Assembly (NCBI GenBank): GCA_946614685.1
Contig: CAMOHF010000101.1
Coordinates: forward strand, 1-5,462
Length of the DNA: 5,462 nucleotides
Reading direction: 5' to 3'
Origin: an uncultured Clostridia bacterium
GTDB lineage: Bacteria > Bacillota > Clostridia > Lachnospirales > Lachnospiraceae
Shown here: one piece after another, positions 1 to 5,462 of the stretch
How the letters are laid out: the number at the start of each line of letters is the position of its first letter
How positions within the stretch are numbered: position 1 is the stretch's first letter
Notes under the pieces: model-generated
Told to the model about the DNA's origin: nothing
What the model saw: the letters and a program-made list of their open reading frames with translations, nothing else
Databases searched by the model: none
Program-made: the position numbers and the translations under genes

Positions 1-3542
<3,542 letters not shown>

Positions 3543-3550
3543 TTGTGACT

Positions 3551-3557
3551 CCTCCTT
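3551..3557 (-). promoter_or_regulatory. Ribosome binding site of dapL, fixing a GTG start
   Basis: AAGGAGG on the minus strand, 8 bases before the GTG at 3542-3540. The next codons read [13 protein letters not shown], the conserved DapL N-terminus. No in-frame ATG fits better, so the site decides the start. It lies within the 18-base gltD-dapL gap. Confidence 0.9.
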
Positions 3558-3560
3558 CTA

Positions 3561-5045
3561 TTACAGGTTGCTGTATCCCATCAACGCGGTGTCTACCGCC
3601 TTCGCCGCGCCCCTTCCCTCGGCGATGGCCCAGACCACAAGGGACTGTCCTCTTCGCACATCGCCTGCGGCAAAGATACCCGGCTTGGATGTTTCATACG
3701 CAAGCGGTACGGTCTTTACATTGGTTCTTCCGTCGCGCTCCACGCCGAAGGCGTCCGTGACGTACTGTTCACTTCCGAGGAAGCCTGCCGCGATCAGCAC
3801 AAGCTGCGCCGGCACGGTGCGCTCGGTTCCCTCCACGGGAACCATCTGCATACGTCCGCTTGCCTTATCTTTTTTAGCCTCAAGAGATACGAGAACAACC
3901 TCTTTTAAGTTACCCTTCGCATCCTTGACAAATTCCTTCACGGTCGTCTGATAAACTCTGGGGTCTGCGCCGAATACCGCGATGGCCTCCTCCTGACCGT
4001 AATCGGTCTTTAAGACCTTCGGCCACTCGGGCCAGGGATTTCCCGCCGTGCGTTCTTCAGCGGGTTTCGGCATCATCTCAAGCTGCGTCACGCTCTTTGC
4101 GCCGAGTCTGATGCAGCTTCCCACGCAGTCGTTTCCGGTATCACCGCCGCCGATGATGATCACGTCCTTGCCTTTCACAAGTTCCACGGGCGGTTTTTTC
4201 ATATTGCTGTCCAAAAGTGACTTGGTCACTTCGGAAAGAAAATCCACTGCGAAGCGAATGCCTTTCGCATCTCTTCCCGGTGCGGCGATATCTCTCGGAT
4301 TGGATGCCCCGCACGCTAAGATCACGCTGTCATATTCCTTGGTGAGTTCTTCCGCAGATACGGTTCGTCCCACATCCGCACCGGTTACAAATCTGACACC
4401 GGCTTCCTCCATCAAGCGCACTCTTCTGTCAATGATCCCCTTATCAAGTTTCATGTTCGGGATGCCGTAGCGAAGCAGCCCGCCCACACGGTCGCTTCGC
4501 TCGTATACCGTCACCTTGTGTCCTCTGCGATTGAGAAGCTGCGCCGCCGCAAGTCCCGCAGGACCGCTTCCCACAACCGCCACCTTCTTGCCGGTCCGCT
4601 TTTCGGGTGCCGGTTCCGTAACCATATCGTGTGCATAAGCATACTCGATCACGGCACGTTCATTTTCCTTGGTTGCCACGGACTTGCCGTGGAGGGAACA
4701 GGTACAGGCCGCCTCGCAGAGTGCCGGGCACACATTGGATGTGAACTCAGGAAAACTGTGTGTCACCGAAAGCCTCCTGTAGGCCTCCTCCATCCTGCCC
4801 GCGAATACCAGATCATTTACCTCGGGCACAAGATTATGAAGCGGACAGCCCGAAGCCATCCCTGCGATCATCATACCTGCCTGACAGAAGGGGATACCGC
4901 AGTCCATACATCTTGCGGCCTGCTTTCTTCTCTCATCTTCCGGTAGCTCACCGTGAAACGGGAGGAAGTCCTTGATACGCTCTTTCTCTTCCCTGACGGG
5001 TCCGTCTTTTCTTTCGTATTCCAAAAATCCGGTTGTCTTTCCCAT
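3561..5045 (-). CDS. gltD: Glutamate synthase (NADPH) small subunit
   Basis: GltD is the electron-input subunit of glutamate synthase: FAD takes electrons from NADPH and iron-sulfur clusters pass them to GltB, which makes glutamate from glutamine and 2-oxoglutarate. At 494 residues it is of normal length for bacterial GltD. The N-terminal cluster-binding region shows C46, C49, C54 and C67, then C106, C110, C114 and C116, the pattern expected for two [4Fe-4S] sites. The FAD-binding glycine motif is GSGPAG at 159-164, after the KKVAVV strand. The pyridine nucleotide motif is GGGDTG at 299-304. A second FAD contact is GIFAAGDVRRGQS at 456-468. The ATG at 5045-5043 opens the family-typical MGKTTGFLEYERKD, with AAGGAGG 9 bases upstream. 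The gene follows gltB by 17 bases. Stand-alone GltD homologues serve other oxidoreductases (for example dihydropyrimidine dehydrogenase and NfnB-like proteins), but the directly upstream gltB settles the role. Confidence 0.97.
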   Translation of the reverse strand: MGKTTGFLEYERKDGPVREEKERIKDFLPFHGELPEDERRKQAARCMDCGIPFCQAGMMIAGMASGCPLHNLVPEVNDLVFAGRMEEAYRRLSVTHSFPEFTSNVCPALCEAACTCSLHGKSVATKENERAVIEYAYAHDMVTEPAPEKRTGKKVAVVGSGPAGLAAAQLLNRRGHKVTVYERSDRVGGLLRYGIPNMKLDKGIIDRRVRLMEEAGVRFVTGADVGRTVSAEELTKEYDSVILACGASNPRDIAAPGRDAKGIRFAVDFLSEVTKSLLDSNMKKPPVELVKGKDVIIIGGGDTGNDCVGSCIRLGAKSVTQLEMMPKPAEERTAGNPWPEWPKVLKTDYGQEEAIAVFGADPRVYQTTVKEFVKDAKGNLKEVVLVSLEAKKDKASGRMQMVPVEGTERTVPAQLVLIAAGFLGSEQYVTDAFGVERDGRTNVKTVPLAYETSKPGIFAAGDVRRGQSLVVWAIAEGRGAAKAVDTALMGYSNL

Positions 5046-5054
5046 ATCCTTCTT

Positions 5055-5061
5055 CCTCCTT
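5055..5061 (-). promoter_or_regulatory. Ribosome binding site of gltD
   Basis: AAGGAGG on the minus strand, a full match to the anti-SD sequence, 9 bases before the gltD ATG. It fills most of the 17-base gltB-gltD gap, so this gap has no room for a promoter or terminator. It supports the chosen start. Confidence 0.9.
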
Positions 5062-5062
5062 T

Positions 5063-5462
5063 CTAGCTTGCCTGCACAAAGGCTTTAAATGCTTCGATCT
5101 TCGCTGCTTCCGAATCCATACCCTGTTCTTCGAAGTGCGCAATCTTTCCGAGCATCGTCTTATAGTCCATCGGTATGATCTTCTTAAACATGGGAGCATA
5201 GGTGTCAAACGCATCCAGGATCATCCTGCCCTTCGCGGAACCCGTTGCGGCCACATGCTCTTCGATCATCCGCTTTAAGTCTTCCAGGTCATTCTTATGC
5301 TCCACAGCTTCCATGGATACCAGCTGCTTGTTCAGATTCTTGTAAAGGTGATTGTCCTCGTCGAGTACGTAAGCTACACCGCCGCTCATACCTGCCGCAA
5401 AGTTCTTCCCGGTCTTGCCGAGTACCACGGCCACGCCGCCGGTCATATACTCACACGCATGC
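5063..5462 (-). CDS. gltB: Glutamate synthase large subunit, C-terminal end; runs off the right edge
   Basis: GltB holds the glutaminase and FMN synthase sites of glutamate synthase. Only the last 132 codons are visible, read from position 5461, out of a family length near 1,500 residues, so the catalytic cysteine, FMN site and 3Fe-4S cysteines lie outside the window. The visible part starts in the C-terminal right-handed beta-helix (GXGXG) domain, a structural domain, with CEYMTGGVAVVLGKTGKNF, then AAGMSGGVAYVLDEDN. This glycine-rich, regularly spaced pattern is characteristic of GltB. A helical, charged tail follows, including ATGSAKGRMIL, where E. coli GltB has a similar HTGSQRGEEIL stretch, and the protein ends in FVQAS with a TAG stop. 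The 3' end is intact. gltD follows after 17 bases, the usual gltBD arrangement. Confidence 0.95.
   Translation of the reverse strand, partial: HACEYMTGGVAVVLGKTGKNFAAGMSGGVAYVLDEDNHLYKNLNKQLVSMEAVEHKNDLEDLKRMIEEHVAATGSAKGRMILDAFDTYAPMFKKIIPMDYKTMLGKIAHFEEQGMDSEAAKIEAFKAFVQAS

Noticed and set aside
3543..3560. Possible promoter or terminator between gltD and dapL
   Set aside because: The 18 bases are largely taken up by the dapL SD. There is no hairpin with a T-run and no space for -35/-10 boxes.
4948..5214. Minus-strand open frame spanning the gltB-gltD junction, very rich in R and K
   Set aside because: It is out of frame with both genes, which are intact with a normal stop, SD and start. 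The basic composition is a by-product of reading purine-rich codons out of frame.

Overview
The window is a compact run of five protein genes, all on the minus strand, with no intergenic gap longer than 18 bases. In the order of transcription (right to left) they are: the 3' end of gltB (glutamate synthase large subunit), gltD (glutamate synthase small subunit), dapL (LL-diaminopimelate aminotransferase), pyrG (CTP synthase) and the 5' two thirds of carA (carbamoyl-phosphate synthase small subunit). Both end genes run off the window. carA has no stop codon inside the window, so it is easily missed; I translated it by hand as one unbroken 240-codon frame from position 720 to position 1.

The organism is most likely a Gram-positive anaerobe of the class Clostridia, plausibly Lachnospiraceae. 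The grounds are the strong AAGGAG or AAGGAGG ribosome binding sites before three of the genes, the use of DapL for lysine and peptidoglycan precursor synthesis, the bacterial NADPH-type GltD, and a base composition that by eye is a little above half G+C. This placement is inference; no rRNA or other marker gene is present.

Layout: 5462-5063 gltB C-terminus; 17-base gap with a Shine-Dalgarno (SD) sequence; 5045-3561 gltD; 18-base gap with an SD; 3542-2325 dapL (GTG start); 1-base gap; 2323-710 pyrG; 11-base overlap; 720-1 carA. No promoter, terminator, RNA gene, repeat, mobile element or CRISPR array was recognised, and there is no non-coding stretch long enough to hold one. The operon promoter must lie upstream of gltB, beyond position 5462, and carB is a reasonable guess for the gene beyond position 1.

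The genes share a theme, glutamine and glutamate nitrogen. GltBD uses glutamine, 2-oxoglutarate and NADPH to make glutamate. DapL takes its amino group from glutamate. PyrG and CarA each hydrolyse glutamine to supply ammonia for CTP and carbamoyl phosphate. The window therefore looks like a housekeeping nitrogen-assimilation and distribution operon. All families are well known and I see no undescribed system. The points worth a second look are the gene combination, the tight translational coupling, and the lack of room for a pyrG leader.
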